The notes under the pieces are model-generated. The model did no database searches and was not told where the DNA came from. It saw only the letters and a list, made by a program, of their open reading frames with translations. Position numbers and translations under genes: made by a program. DNA of 64,000 nt from assembly GCF_027111275.1 (NCBI RefSeq), contig NZ_CP114286.1, forward strand, positions 1,364,001 to 1,428,000, in the 5' to 3' direction. This document shows, in pieces, positions 44,345-54,439 of this stretch (its first letter is position 1; each line of letters starts with the position of its first letter). This DNA is from Flavobacterium luteolum (GTDB lineage Bacteria > Bacteroidota > Bacteroidia > Flavobacteriales > Flavobacteriaceae).

Positions 44345-45870
44345 TACTCATTAATCTTATTTTTCAACAAAAGACGATCAATTTTCCCATTGGTATTTCT
44401 AGGTAACTCTTCCATAAATATATAAACAGTAGGAATCATATATTTAGGAATTTCATTGGAAAGCAATTTTCTAAATTCTACTATTGAAATCTCTTTATCC
44501 GCTTCATAAAAAAGAGTAATTTCCTTTTTATTTACATTGTACACAACACAACCATTCTTAGCAATTTTCAAAGTATTAACAATGACATGCTCAATTTCTC
44601 CTAATTCAATTCTATACCCTAAATGTTTAATAAGACTATCTTTTCGTCCCTTAAATATGATTTCATCTCTTTCGTTAACAGAAACAATATCTCCAGTTCT
44701 GTAAATGATTTCTGGATACGATTTATTAAGAGGATTTTGAACGAAAGCTAATGCTGTTTTTTCAGGATTATTGTAATATCCCATTGCAAGAGATGTACCT
44801 CTAACACATAATTCTCCTTCTTCTCCTTTTGTTACTAATCTATCTTCATCGAGAATCAAAACGTCTGTATTTCTACATGCAAAACCAATTGGTAATGGTT
44901 CGTTGTCAGGAACATCGCGATCAACAATAAAATAAGTACAATCTAATGTAATTTCTATAGGTCCATATAAATTGGCAAACAAACACTCCTTCAAATTATT
45001 TTTCCAATAATTAAATTGCTTTGTTGGGAATACTTCGCCGGCAAACCATACCGTTTTTAAAGATGGTAGTTTAATATTTTCTAAAAGCGACATATTGGCT
45101 ATGTTTACCATAATAGTTGGCACCCAAAAAAGAAATGTTGTTTTCTCTTTTTCCAAAATTTCTAAAATTTTGATTGGAAAAGCGGCTAAACTGTCAGGTA
45201 TCAACACTATTGTACTACCTTTTGACATTAACATACATAATTCATAACTATAAATATCAAAAACAAGTGGCGATAAAGATCCAATTATTTCATCATCTGT
45301 AAACTTAAAAGTATCAATAGACCATTCTGTAAAATCAACGAAACTCTTATGATTAAGAACTACTCCTTTTGGAGTTCCTGTAGATCCAGATGTATTAATA
45401 ATACAATAAGGATCTGTATCAATTAATGTTGAAAGCCTATTTAGTAAAAAATCACTATCATCAATATTTGCTTCAAAATCAATCGTATCAATATTTAGTA
45501 TTTTTTGAGAAAGTCCAAGATTTTCTAAATTTTTAACATATGCAGAATTTGTCATAATAAGTTGTGGCTCTATCAAGGAAATAATATTATTTATTCTTTC
45601 CATCGGAGTTTTTATATCTAAATTCATATAGATATTTCCACTAAATGTAATTGACATATCAGAAATAACACTATCAATATTTTTTGGAAGAAATACTGCA
45701 ATTGGTTTATTTACATCGTTTACCAAATTTACTATTTGATTTCCTAAAATCTGTGCTTTCTTATCTAAGCTAGAAAAAGTTATTTTTTTTTCTCCTTCAA
45801 CTACTGCTATTTTATCTCCACATTTCTTTACAGTTTCAACAAAATATTCTATTACATTTTTAATCATCAT
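44344..45870 (-). CDS. Adenylate-forming acyl/amino acid activating enzyme
   Basis: At 508 residues this is a stand-alone adenylation protein of the DltA/NRPS A-domain kind. It has TSGSTGTPKGV (160-170) for ATP binding, YGPIEITLDCTYF, YRTGDIV, HLGYRIELGEIEHV and the C-terminal Lys in NTNGKIDR (about residue 496). It should activate a carboxylic acid and load it on an acyl carrier protein, two of which are encoded just downstream. The substrate code cannot be read reliably. A starter hydroxy acid or an amino acid is possible. The gene begins with two consecutive ATG codons. Confidence 0.9.
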   Translation of the reverse strand: MMIKNVIEYFVETVKKCGDKIAVVEGEKKITFSSLDKKAQILGNQIVNLVNDVNKPIAVFLPKNIDSVISDMSITFSGNIYMNLDIKTPMERINNIISLIEPQLIMTNSAYVKNLENLGLSQKILNIDTIDFEANIDDSDFLLNRLSTLIDTDPYCIINTSGSTGTPKGVVLNHKSFVDFTEWSIDTFKFTDDEIIGSLSPLVFDIYSYELCMLMSKGSTIVLIPDSLAAFPIKILEILEKEKTTFLFWVPTIMVNIANMSLLENIKLPSLKTVWFAGEVFPTKQFNYWKNNLKECLFANLYGPIEITLDCTYFIVDRDVPDNEPLPIGFACRNTDVLILDEDRLVTKGEEGELCVRGTSLAMGYYNNPEKTALAFVQNPLNKSYPEIIYRTGDIVSVNERDEIIFKGRKDSLIKHLGYRIELGEIEHVIVNTLKIAKNGCVVYNVNKKEITLFYEADKEISIVEFRKLLSNEIPKYMIPTVYIFMEELPRNTNGKIDRLLLKNKINE

Positions 45871-45877
45871 TATTACT

Positions 45878-46960
45878 TTAATTATTTTGAACTCTTAAAA
45901 TTAATCTACAAATCAGATCTACCTCTTCTATAGTTAAATCATAATATAATGGCAAACACAAAACTCGTTTCGAAATATTGTCAGTTATGTTAATTTTTTT
46001 TGGCTCAATATAGGGCAAAGCACTTGCTAAAGAAGGATAAAAATAACGTCTAGTAAATATTTCATTACTGTCAAGAACTGATTTAATTTTGAGTAATAAT
46101 TCTTCACTCTCCAGTACTACGCAATAATATGCGAAATTTTGCTCAGAATCATTATGCCAAACTGGTCGATAAGCTTTTAATGTTTCCAGTTTCTCATTAT
46201 ATCTTGACACTATTGATTTCCTATTGTTACGGATATTTTCAATATGATTTAAATTCACTAGCCCCATTGCCGCATGAAATTCTGAATTCTTTCCATTTAT
46301 TCCTAATTCAGAAAAGCTATCAAAACCAGAAATCCCAAAATTACGGATATAGGCAAGTTTTTTAAGTAAATTTGCACATTTCGTTACAATTAAACCACCT
46401 TCAATAGAATGATATAATTTTGTTGCATGAAGAGAACATGTCGTAATATCACCGAATTCGAAAATAGATTTCCCATTAATTTGTACTCCAAAAGCATGAG
46501 CACCATCGTAGATTACTTTTAAATTATGCTTTTTTGCAATATTTTCAATAGCAACCACATCGCAAGGATTGCCATAAACGTGTGTGGCCAAAATTGCTTG
46601 CGTTTTTTCAGTTATTGCGCTTTCTATTTTTGAAGCATCGATATTCAATGTTTTCTCATCTATATCAACAAAAACAGGAGTACATCCTTCCCAAACAATA
46701 CAAGAAGTAGTAGCAACAAACGAAAAGGGTGTTGTTATTATTTCTCCAGTAATTTCTAAAGCTTTAATAGCCATTTGCAATGCTACTGTACCATTCGTAA
46801 CAAATAATAAATGATTTACAGCAAGGTATTCTTTAATATTCATTTCAAGCTCACTTGCTAATGGCCCCATATTGGTCAGCCATTGTCGTTTCCAAATACC
46901 ATCGATTAATTGTTGGTATTCTTCTTGGGGTGGTAAAAAAGGTCTTGTAACCGGTATCAT
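45878..46960 (-). CDS. DegT/DnrJ/EryC1 sugar aminotransferase 2 (VioA/FdtB-like)
   Basis: The 360-residue PLP enzyme has TNGTVALQMAIKALEI, YDGAHAFGVQINGKSI and Lys181 in SLHATKLYHSIEGG as the PLP-binding residue. Its short length and HATK motif are like those of dTDP-sugar aminotransferases such as VioA. dTDP-4-keto-6-deoxyglucose from RfbA and RfbB would be a ready substrate, giving dTDP-4-amino-4,6-dideoxyglucose. It shares a one-base overlap with wzx and precedes the acyl cassette, so its amine may be what the acyl chain is attached to. That link is inferred. Confidence 0.87.
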   Translation of the reverse strand: MIPVTRPFLPPQEEYQQLIDGIWKRQWLTNMGPLASELEMNIKEYLAVNHLLFVTNGTVALQMAIKALEITGEIITTPFSFVATTSCIVWEGCTPVFVDIDEKTLNIDASKIESAITEKTQAILATHVYGNPCDVVAIENIAKKHNLKVIYDGAHAFGVQINGKSIFEFGDITTCSLHATKLYHSIEGGLIVTKCANLLKKLAYIRNFGISGFDSFSELGINGKNSEFHAAMGLVNLNHIENIRNNRKSIVSRYNEKLETLKAYRPVWHNDSEQNFAYYCVVLESEELLLKIKSVLDSNEIFTRRYFYPSLASALPYIEPKKINITDNISKRVLCLPLYYDLTIEEVDLICRLILRVQNN

Positions 46961-48390
46961 TATTTCTTCATTATGTTTTTAACGTCATTTATACTTTGAA
47001 ATTTAAATATAAATGCTAAAGATATATAAATTACAATGCCTACAATACTAGAAATTATAAGCCTTGATATATTATTATACGCTATCAAATTATTGTTTAC
47101 AAAAAAAACAACTACTCCCATACAAATTGAAATTATAAATATGGGAAGAATATCCAACAATTGTTGCTTCATTGTATAATCAATCATCGAACCTGCATAA
47201 TGGGTATTAATAAAGAGAGCTAATATCGAAGCAATAACATACCCAATCATTAAAGATGTAAATCCAAAAAAAATTGAAATTACAATTATTAAAACAAATA
47301 TAACCTTCTTAATAATTTCCAATCTCAAAAATAAATCACTTCTTCCCTTTACTTGAAGAATCATCAAATTATAGAGATGTAAAGGGTATAAAATTCCTGA
47401 TAAGCAAATAATTTGAAAAATTGGAACAATTGGCAGCCATTTTTCAGTAAACAAAAAAACAACTAACTGATCAGCTAATAATGCCATCAACACTATAATA
47501 GGTGTAATAATAAATAACACAATCAACATAATTTTCTTATAAGCAGCTCTTAAGCCACTAATATCATCCTGCACCTTAGCAAACAACGGAAAAACAATTT
47601 TATTTAATACCGCCGAAACATTGCCAACGGGCAACATCATTAAGGAATTGGCTCTCGTATAATAACCTACCAATACTGGACTATATACTCTTCCTATTAT
47701 TATTTGATATATATTAGTGAAAATAGTATCTAAAAGCGAAGAAAGCGTCATTTTATATCCAAAATAAAAATGCAATCTGAATTTATCAATGTCAAAAACA
47801 AACTGCGGTCGCCAATCTGAGGAAAACCACAAAAAAAAGGAAGTTAATAAATTTGTTGTCAGCATCGAATACACCAAAGACCAAACGCCAAAACCATTAT
47901 AGGCAAACACTATTCCAAGAATACTACCAATCAGCAATGCAGGAAAAGTAATTAAAGCTTGCCTTTTAAACTTCATTTCCTTTGTCAAAATTGTATTTTG
48001 AACAGTTCCAAAAGCTAAAAAAACAAACGAAAACCCGTAAATTCTAGCTATATCTGAAAGCATTGGCTGCCTATAAAATAATGCTATATAAGGCGCTGCA
48101 AGAAAAAAAAGCAAATATATCAATATGCTAACTCCAAGATTAAAGAAAAAAACAGTTGAATAATCCCTTGTATCAACCTCTGAAACCCTTATTAGCGAAC
48201 TAGTCATGCCCCCTTCAAATAATGCTGTCCCAATTCCAATAAATACTGTTAACATACCTATCAGTCCAAATTCAGAGGGCAATAGAATACGTGCAAAAAT
48301 TAATTGCACTAAAAAAGTAAGGAGTTGCGTCGAAAATTGCTGCAAAAAAGACCAAAAAAATCCAGAGAGAACTTGTTTTTTTAAAGACAC
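46960..48390 (-). CDS. wzx: Wzx-type polysaccharide flippase
   Basis: The 476-residue protein is a MOP-superfamily flippase with about 12 to 14 membrane segments. It starts KKQVLSGFFWSFLQQFSTQL and has ARILLPSEFGLIGMLTVF in the first helices, the typical Polysacc_synt pattern. It would flip undecaprenyl-linked repeat units to the periplasm, where the EpsG-like polymerase joins them. It lies 76 bases after wecC in transcription order and is coupled to the second aminotransferase gene. The window therefore carries both a Wzx and an ABC exporter. Confidence 0.9.
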   Translation of the reverse strand: MSLKKQVLSGFFWSFLQQFSTQLLTFLVQLIFARILLPSEFGLIGMLTVFIGIGTALFEGGMTSSLIRVSEVDTRDYSTVFFFNLGVSILIYLLFFLAAPYIALFYRQPMLSDIARIYGFSFVFLAFGTVQNTILTKEMKFKRQALITFPALLIGSILGIVFAYNGFGVWSLVYSMLTTNLLTSFFLWFSSDWRPQFVFDIDKFRLHFYFGYKMTLSSLLDTIFTNIYQIIIGRVYSPVLVGYYTRANSLMMLPVGNVSAVLNKIVFPLFAKVQDDISGLRAAYKKIMLIVLFIITPIIVLMALLADQLVVFLFTEKWLPIVPIFQIICLSGILYPLHLYNLMILQVKGRSDLFLRLEIIKKVIFVLIIVISIFFGFTSLMIGYVIASILALFINTHYAGSMIDYTMKQQLLDILPIFIISICMGVVVFFVNNNLIAYNNISRLIISSIVGIVIYISLAFIFKFQSINDVKNIMKK

Positions 48391-48466
48391 TAATTTTATA
48401 ATTTATTTAAGTATATAGACTCAGATTTTTTATAATATTTTTCTGTTTAGATGTCAAGATTTAAAA

Positions 48467-49687
48467 TTAAATTTTCGAATCTAAAACACCACAAAAATCA
48501 ATTACAATTTTCGAATCATCTATAGATAAATTTTTAAATTCATTATGAGCTACCAAAAAGACAATAATATCAGCTTTTTTAATTGCTTCCTCGAAAGGTG
48601 TTAATTTAAAAACTTTATGATTATTTATATTTGGTTCTACTATAAAACAAATATCATCATGTGAATCTTGTAATATTTTTTGAGCTATGTACTTAGCAGG
48701 CGATTCTCTTAAATCATCGATATTTGGCTTAAAAGCTAATCCCATAATAGCTACACTAGCTTTTTTACCATGTTTCAATTGAAAATCAAGTTTTGCTGAT
48801 TTTACTTTCTCAGCGCACCAAAAAGATTTATAATTATTAATTTCTCTAGCTTTACCAATAATCTGAGACTCTAATGGATAATCAGCAACAATAAAATAAG
48901 GATCTACAGCGATACAATGACCACCGACACCGCAACCTGGCTGTAAAATGTTTACTCTTGGATGTTTATTTGCTAATCTGATTAGTTCCCATACATTAAT
49001 ATCTGCTTTATCACAAATCAAAGACAACTCATTAGCGAAGGCAATTTGAACATCTCGCGAAGAATTCTCTGTTAATTTACACATTTCAGCTGTTCTTGCA
49101 TTAGTCTTATGCAACTCTCCTTTAACAAATTGTCTATAAAACGATACTGCCTTTTCTGTTGAGATGTCATTAACACCCCCTATAACTCGATCATTATTCA
49201 CTAACTCATACATTACATTGCCGGGTAGAACACGTTCAGGACAATAAGCAATATGTAGTTTATCTTTTAATTCAGGTCGCTGACTATGAATTAAATTCAT
49301 CATTTTTTCAGTAGTTCCTATTGGTGAAGTTGACTCTATTATGTACAAATCTCCTTCTTTCAACAAAGGTATAATTCCAATTGTAGCAGCTGTCACAAAT
49401 GAAATATCAGGCTCATTTTTAGCTTTAAAAGGCGTTGGCACTACTATTATATATGTATCAGCTAAAATAGGTGTGCACGAAGCTTTCAAGAAACCATTGG
49501 AAACTGCTCTAGCTACCGCTTCATCAAGACTTGGTTCAACTATATGAATTTTTCCTGCATTTATTGTATCTACAACATCTGAATTTATATCAACTCCATG
49601 AACATGAATATTGTTATTTGCAATTAAAGCTGCTGTTGGCAATCCAATATATCCTAAGCCAATCATTACTACATTTTCATTATTCAT
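48467..49687 (-). CDS. wecC: UDP-N-acetyl-D-mannosaminuronate dehydrogenase WecC
   Basis: The 406-residue NAD-dependent enzyme oxidises UDP-ManNAc to UDP-ManNAcA. VVMIGLGYIGLPTAALIAN is the cofactor loop, YCPERVLPGN is the UDP-sugar dehydrogenase signature, and the catalytic Cys is in GCGVGGHCIAVDPYF. The last third has AFKPNIDDLRESPA. It directly follows wecB with one base between stop and start, so the two catalyse consecutive steps and are co-translated. Confidence 0.93.
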   Translation of the reverse strand: MNNENVVMIGLGYIGLPTAALIANNNIHVHGVDINSDVVDTINAGKIHIVEPSLDEAVARAVSNGFLKASCTPILADTYIIVVPTPFKAKNEPDISFVTAATIGIIPLLKEGDLYIIESTSPIGTTEKMMNLIHSQRPELKDKLHIAYCPERVLPGNVMYELVNNDRVIGGVNDISTEKAVSFYRQFVKGELHKTNARTAEMCKLTENSSRDVQIAFANELSLICDKADINVWELIRLANKHPRVNILQPGCGVGGHCIAVDPYFIVADYPLESQIIGKAREINNYKSFWCAEKVKSAKLDFQLKHGKKASVAIMGLAFKPNIDDLRESPAKYIAQKILQDSHDDICFIVEPNINNHKVFKLTPFEEAIKKADIIVFLVAHNEFKNLSIDDSKIVIDFCGVLDSKI

Positions 49688-49688
49688 A

Positions 49689-50813
49689 CTATTTATTTAA
49701 AGAAATTATATATTCTACTATTTGCTTGCTAGCATCCCCGCTTCCATATGGATTATGCAAAGCACTCATTTCCATATATTCTGACTGGGAACGCAACAAA
49801 TTATTACATTCTCGTACAATTCTATCTTTATTGGCTCCAACTAAAATAACTGTTCCTGCATCAACAGCTTCAGGACGTTCAGTTGTATCTCTCATAACCA
49901 ATACAGGTTTTCCTAAACTAGGTGCCTCTTCTTGAACACCCCCAGAATCAGTTATAATTAAATATGATTGATTCATTAACCAAACAAAAGCCGGATAAGC
50001 CAATGGTTCAATTAATTTAACATTTTCTATGTCTGATAATATTTCATAAACCGGCCCCTTAACATTTGGATTCAAATGGACTGGGTAAATAATTTGAACA
50101 TCAATATTGTCTTTAGCAATTTCTTTTAATGCTTCACAAATATTTATAAATCCATCTCCATGATTTTCTCTACGATGCCCAGTAACCAAGACTAGTTTTT
50201 TTTCAAAATCTATAATTGTTTTTAATTTTTCAATTTCTACATTTTTAATAGAATCTACTATCTCACTACTTTCCAATAAAGCATCGATAACAGTATTACC
50301 TGTCACTACTATAGATTTATTTGTAACATTTTCTTTTATTAGGTTTTCTCTTGATTTTTCTGTTGGCGCAAAGTGATAATCTGCTAACCGTCCAGTAACT
50401 TGCCTATTAATCTCTTCTGGGAAAGGTGAATATTTATCATTGGTACGTAAGCCAGCTTCTACATGGCAAATTTTTGCACCAGAATAAAAAGCAGCAATGC
50501 TTGACGCCATGGTTGTAGATGTGTCTCCATGCACAAAAACATAATCTGGTTTGAAATCTTCTAAAATGGGCTTTAAACCCATTATAATATCCGCCGTTAA
50601 TGAATACAAATTTTGATTTGGTTTCATCAAATCTAAATCATAATAGGGTTCTATCTCAAAAAAATCCAACACTTGATCTAACATTTCTCTATGTTGCGCT
50701 GTAACACAAACTCTAGTATCAAACTCTTTAATATGCTTCTTGAATTCATTAACTAATGGAGCCATTTTAATTGCTTCAGGTCTTGTGCCAAATATTACTA
50801 AATTTCTAATCAT
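49689..50813 (-). CDS. wecB: Non-hydrolysing UDP-GlcNAc 2-epimerase WecB
   Basis: This 374-residue GT-B fold enzyme interconverts UDP-GlcNAc and UDP-ManNAc. FGTRPEAIKMAPLVNEF opens the protein. VTAQHREMLDQVLDFF, HVEAGLRT, VTGHRRENHGDGF and TDSGGVQEEAPSLGKPVLVM are family signatures for the non-hydrolysing type. This sets it apart from NeuC at 10.2-11.4 kb. Together with WecC it gives UDP-ManNAcA, a common acidic sugar of flavobacterial and Pseudomonas O polysaccharides. Confidence 0.94.
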   Translation of the reverse strand: MIRNLVIFGTRPEAIKMAPLVNEFKKHIKEFDTRVCVTAQHREMLDQVLDFFEIEPYYDLDLMKPNQNLYSLTADIIMGLKPILEDFKPDYVFVHGDTSTTMASSIAAFYSGAKICHVEAGLRTNDKYSPFPEEINRQVTGRLADYHFAPTEKSRENLIKENVTNKSIVVTGNTVIDALLESSEIVDSIKNVEIEKLKTIIDFEKKLVLVTGHRRENHGDGFINICEALKEIAKDNIDVQIIYPVHLNPNVKGPVYEILSDIENVKLIEPLAYPAFVWLMNQSYLIITDSGGVQEEAPSLGKPVLVMRDTTERPEAVDAGTVILVGANKDRIVRECNNLLRSQSEYMEMSALHNPYGSGDASKQIVEYIISLNK

Positions 50814-50877
50814 TATATAACAATATCATAAAATAAAACAGGAATATACTGTATGCGATAAATCATCTAATCAATTA

Positions 50878-51951
50878 CTAAACATCTAATTCATTGATCA
50901 CTTTTTTTACCGCCAAGAAAAAAATCATACTAAAAAAACCTACAATTCCACCGATAAAGAGTCCCTTTATTTTTCCCGTTTTTTCTTTCTTCAGCGGCAA
51001 AATTGGCCTATCTATTACTTGGATTAAAGGAGTTTCTCTCCTTAAGGTTACTTTTGACAATTCAGCCTGCTTAACCAACTCTGTTAGCACAGCTGTATTT
51101 GCCTGAACATCGACCTGTCTTCTTGCCGATGGAGCACGACGAACATTAAGAGCTGGATTCAGCATAAAAGTATTGTCATTGGCCACTGCAACTCCAGTAA
51201 TGGCCCCATTCAATTCTGCACGAACGGAATCAACTTGGTGCGTCAGAATCTCCATATTCTGACGTGCCTTTTTGCTTTTAGTCTCCACGTAAAACTTACC
51301 AACTTCTTTTGCTAGTACCTCACAAAACCGTAGTGAAAATAATTCATTGTTAGAAGACATATCCATCGTAATTATAGAAATCTTTTTATCTTTTTGTGCT
51401 ACAGACAACGAATTTTTCGACAAATCTTGATATATCACTCCTAAAATACTGTCATGGACTCGTGTAAAATACTTACGTTTAGTGTCAAGCAAAAAAGAAA
51501 TATTTTTAAGTTTAGAATTATCCTTCCATTCGTCTCTCCATTCTTTATCCTGAATATACATCTCTGCCAAAGAGATAACTTTACCATTTACAGTAACCGG
51601 TGTTAATAAAGTTTGCTCGACCATTCGACGAGATTTAAATAATTCTGTCAAATTTGAACCGGTGAATATGCTTCCACCACTACCTCCAAGATCGATTCCG
51701 ATTGAACTAGCTAATCCTAAAGCCCCTCCTAAACCACCTGCGCCAGCTTTCTCATCTTCTAAAGCAAATGTTAATGTTGCTGTATAAATAGGCTTTTTAA
51801 TAAAAGAATAAGCCAATCCAATTAAGGCTCCAAATATTCCAGCTAAAGCGATAAATTTCCATTTAGTAAATAAGTACTGATACCATTCTTTTGTTTTTTT
51901 AATAAATTCCCTTAGTGAGATTTCATCATTAACTTTTAATTCTTTTTCCAT
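50878..51951 (-). CDS. Wzz-type chain-length determinant / polysaccharide co-polymerase
   Basis: The protein has two membrane segments (near residues 31-50 and 325-345) with a long periplasmic part between, the Wzz layout, and no kinase domain. LRRETPLIQVIDRPILPLKK before the second segment is the typical proline-rich stretch. EDEKAGAGGLGGALGLASSIGI is a glycine-rich region near residue 75. I start at the ATG at 51949-51951, ten bases after the exporter stop, in place of the TTG 30 bases upstream that overlaps it; the length is then 357. It probably sets chain length for the Wzy polymerase. Confidence 0.87.
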   Translation of the reverse strand: MEKELKVNDEISLREFIKKTKEWYQYLFTKWKFIALAGIFGALIGLAYSFIKKPIYTATLTFALEDEKAGAGGLGGALGLASSIGIDLGGSGGSIFTGSNLTELFKSRRMVEQTLLTPVTVNGKVISLAEMYIQDKEWRDEWKDNSKLKNISFLLDTKRKYFTRVHDSILGVIYQDLSKNSLSVAQKDKKISIITMDMSSNNELFSLRFCEVLAKEVGKFYVETKSKKARQNMEILTHQVDSVRAELNGAITGVAVANDNTFMLNPALNVRRAPSARRQVDVQANTAVLTELVKQAELSKVTLRRETPLIQVIDRPILPLKKEKTGKIKGLFIGGIVGFFSMIFFLAVKKVINELDV

Positions 51952-51961
51952 TAAAATAATA

Positions 51962-54403
51962 CTATTTAAACGCTGTAACAATTAACAATGCCAAACTAGA
52001 GACAACACTACCGATTCCAACCCATTCTCCAGCTGTCATTTTCTTAGATTGTGGTTTCTCTGGAACAACAATTTGAGAGTCTGGCTCAACAGTAGGATAC
52101 GATCTAAAGAACAAAAATGATGTTGTCACAGCAGCTTTTCCATTTGGATAAATTATGTACGCTTTTTTCTTCCAACCTTTATTATCAACACCTCCAACTG
52201 AATTTAGATAGTACTTAAATCCTTTGCCTTTTCTATATGGAATTTCAGATGTTAGTAATACATTACCTGTTATTTTCACACCTTCATTATAAACCGATAC
52301 CTCAATTTCATCACCAGGAAACAAGGTAACATTTGAATAATGATTTTTATCTTTTACAATTTTTTCCCAATTAACAGGAATTGTAGAAAACTTTTGCTCT
52401 TCTTTCAACTTCTTAACCAGTTTGCCTTTCAATGTATCATTTTTTGCTAAGTTAAGATCAATACTTTCTAATTTCTCTATTTCTTCTTGTTTAATTGGTC
52501 GTTTAATTTTCATTCCATCTAGATTAGCTATAGAAGTTAAACCACCCGCTCTCATTACAACATTATAAACAGTTTCTTTTTTATTTGCTAAAACATACTT
52601 TCCAGGATATCCTACAGCTCCACTCACAGTTACCATCTGAGGCTTCTCATAAACTGGCATTCTACGAATGTTTACAACATCAAATGGCTTTAAAACGAAG
52701 TTTTTAATTTGCTCGTTATTTTCTGCAGTAATTTCAAGTTCAACTAATTCAACACGATTAGGATCTGCATCATCTATGGCATCAGATTTAATCATTCTAG
52801 CAATTTCTACTCTTTTTGAAGCAGAACCAGTTAAGCCTCCGACTTGAACTACTAAATCATTTAAGGTTAAATTTTCAAAATATTCATATTCGCCAGGATT
52901 TTTTACTTCTCCATCTATGGTAACCTTATATTCTTCTCTAAAATCTAAAATAGAATAAACTGTAACTATATCTTCTCTTTTTAATTCAATATCTGCATTT
53001 AAATCTCCTGACAAAGCAGCACCTAAGTCTACATTAACAATTTCTGTTGTTAAATCTGTTTTTAAACGGATGATTCTTGCTCTTTTACTATAAGCATCCT
53101 CCTTTAATCCTTCCGCTCTTGTGACAAGATCTGAAATTCTCATTCCTTCTGTAAAAGAATAATAATCTGGTCTGAAGACAGCGCCTTCAATCTTGATACG
53201 ATTCTCAAATCGATTAAGAATCTTAGTAATTCTAAAAACATCACCTGATTGAGGTTGATAAGAATTATATTCACTCTCGTTTATATCGTGAACTTTAAAT
53301 TCTTTTCCTGTCTTTTGTAATACATTTACTGAAGCTGTATAAGCAAACTCATTAAATCCAGACGCAAAATTTAATAAATCAGAAAACTTCTCGCCTTTTT
53401 TCATTTCAAAAATGCCAGGACGCTTAACTTCTCCCTCAACGGTAACTCTTTGACTATAAGCAGGAATTCTAATTACGTCATTTTCCTTTAAAGAAATATT
53501 ATCAGATTGATCTCCTTTAACTAAGAATCTATAAATATCAATATTCTTGTAAACTTTATTGTTTCTTATCAATTCGATGTTTCTATAACTACCATTTTTT
53601 CCAGGCCCTCCAGCTAAGTGCAAAGCATTATAGACAGTCGCTAACGAAGAAATCGAATAATTACCTGGCTGCTTACCTCCAACAATTGTTACTTTTATAG
53701 TACGTATTTTTCCCAAACTAATGCTTACTTGAGATTGTCCAGAACGAACTGTACTGTAAACTTTAGCGATAGCTGCTTTAATTTTTTGTGTGGCAGCTTC
53801 AACAGACATGCCCGAAACAAAGATTTGCCCTACATAGTCTATACTTATTTTTCCTTCTACGCTTACAGGAATATTGGCATTATACTCTTGAACACCATAA
53901 ACACTTACTTGTAATTCATCACCAGGACCAAGGATGTAATTAATAGGAGTTGCTAAATTTAAATCTGGCTCAAAATTTAAAGTAGGATTATCAAATAACT
54001 CTGATCCAAAAATTAATGCATTTACAGAATCTTTTACTTTTTCATTTTTTATTTCACCTTGTTTCCTTCCAAAATCTGACGTTTTTTCTCCAGTTTTTAA
54101 TTTATTGTCCTTATTTTTTTCTTTAATATCTCCTTTAGCATTTTTCTTTTCATAATCATTAAGTTTTACCTTAAGTTTATTAAACTCTGTCTGACTCATC
54201 CCCTTCGAAATTGCCATAGGTTCAACCTGATCTATAGTTGCATTATTGCTTTTTAACTGAGCGCTAATTTTTGCCAAATCATCGTCTGATAAGTAGTCAA
54301 CTTTTACAGTACTTAAATCTTTAGATTTCATTATATCTTGTGCAGTAGCACTAAAAGTAATTAATGCAAAAATTAGAGTAAGAACGTATATTATTTTTTT
54401 CAT
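51962..54403 (-). CDS. Large Wza-like outer-membrane polysaccharide exporter with SLBB repeats
   Basis: The 813-residue protein has a signal peptide (KKIIYVLTLIFALITFSATAQ), no lipobox Cys, then a Poly_export domain (YILGPGDELQVSVYG, near residue 160) and several SLBB units such as VTVEGEVKRPGIFEMKKGEK, VTIDGEVKNPGEYEYFENLT and VTVSGAVGYPGKYVLANKKE. A C-terminal hydrophobic helix lies after KKMTAGEWVG. E. coli Wza is about 380 residues, so this is roughly twice the size because of extra SLBB units. A lysine-rich acidic linker occupies residues about 85-115. It should form the outer-membrane or periplasmic channel for the Wzx/Wzy product, next to its Wzz partner. Confidence 0.9.
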   Translation of the reverse strand: MKKIIYVLTLIFALITFSATAQDIMKSKDLSTVKVDYLSDDDLAKISAQLKSNNATIDQVEPMAISKGMSQTEFNKLKVKLNDYEKKNAKGDIKEKNKDNKLKTGEKTSDFGRKQGEIKNEKVKDSVNALIFGSELFDNPTLNFEPDLNLATPINYILGPGDELQVSVYGVQEYNANIPVSVEGKISIDYVGQIFVSGMSVEAATQKIKAAIAKVYSTVRSGQSQVSISLGKIRTIKVTIVGGKQPGNYSISSLATVYNALHLAGGPGKNGSYRNIELIRNNKVYKNIDIYRFLVKGDQSDNISLKENDVIRIPAYSQRVTVEGEVKRPGIFEMKKGEKFSDLLNFASGFNEFAYTASVNVLQKTGKEFKVHDINESEYNSYQPQSGDVFRITKILNRFENRIKIEGAVFRPDYYSFTEGMRISDLVTRAEGLKEDAYSKRARIIRLKTDLTTEIVNVDLGAALSGDLNADIELKREDIVTVYSILDFREEYKVTIDGEVKNPGEYEYFENLTLNDLVVQVGGLTGSASKRVEIARMIKSDAIDDADPNRVELVELEITAENNEQIKNFVLKPFDVVNIRRMPVYEKPQMVTVSGAVGYPGKYVLANKKETVYNVVMRAGGLTSIANLDGMKIKRPIKQEEIEKLESIDLNLAKNDTLKGKLVKKLKEEQKFSTIPVNWEKIVKDKNHYSNVTLFPGDEIEVSVYNEGVKITGNVLLTSEIPYRKGKGFKYYLNSVGGVDNKGWKKKAYIIYPNGKAAVTTSFLFFRSYPTVEPDSQIVVPEKPQSKKMTAGEWVGIGSVVSSLALLIVTAFK

Positions 54404-54439
54404 ATTATATGGAAAAATTATTTGAAAAATATTTTCTTT

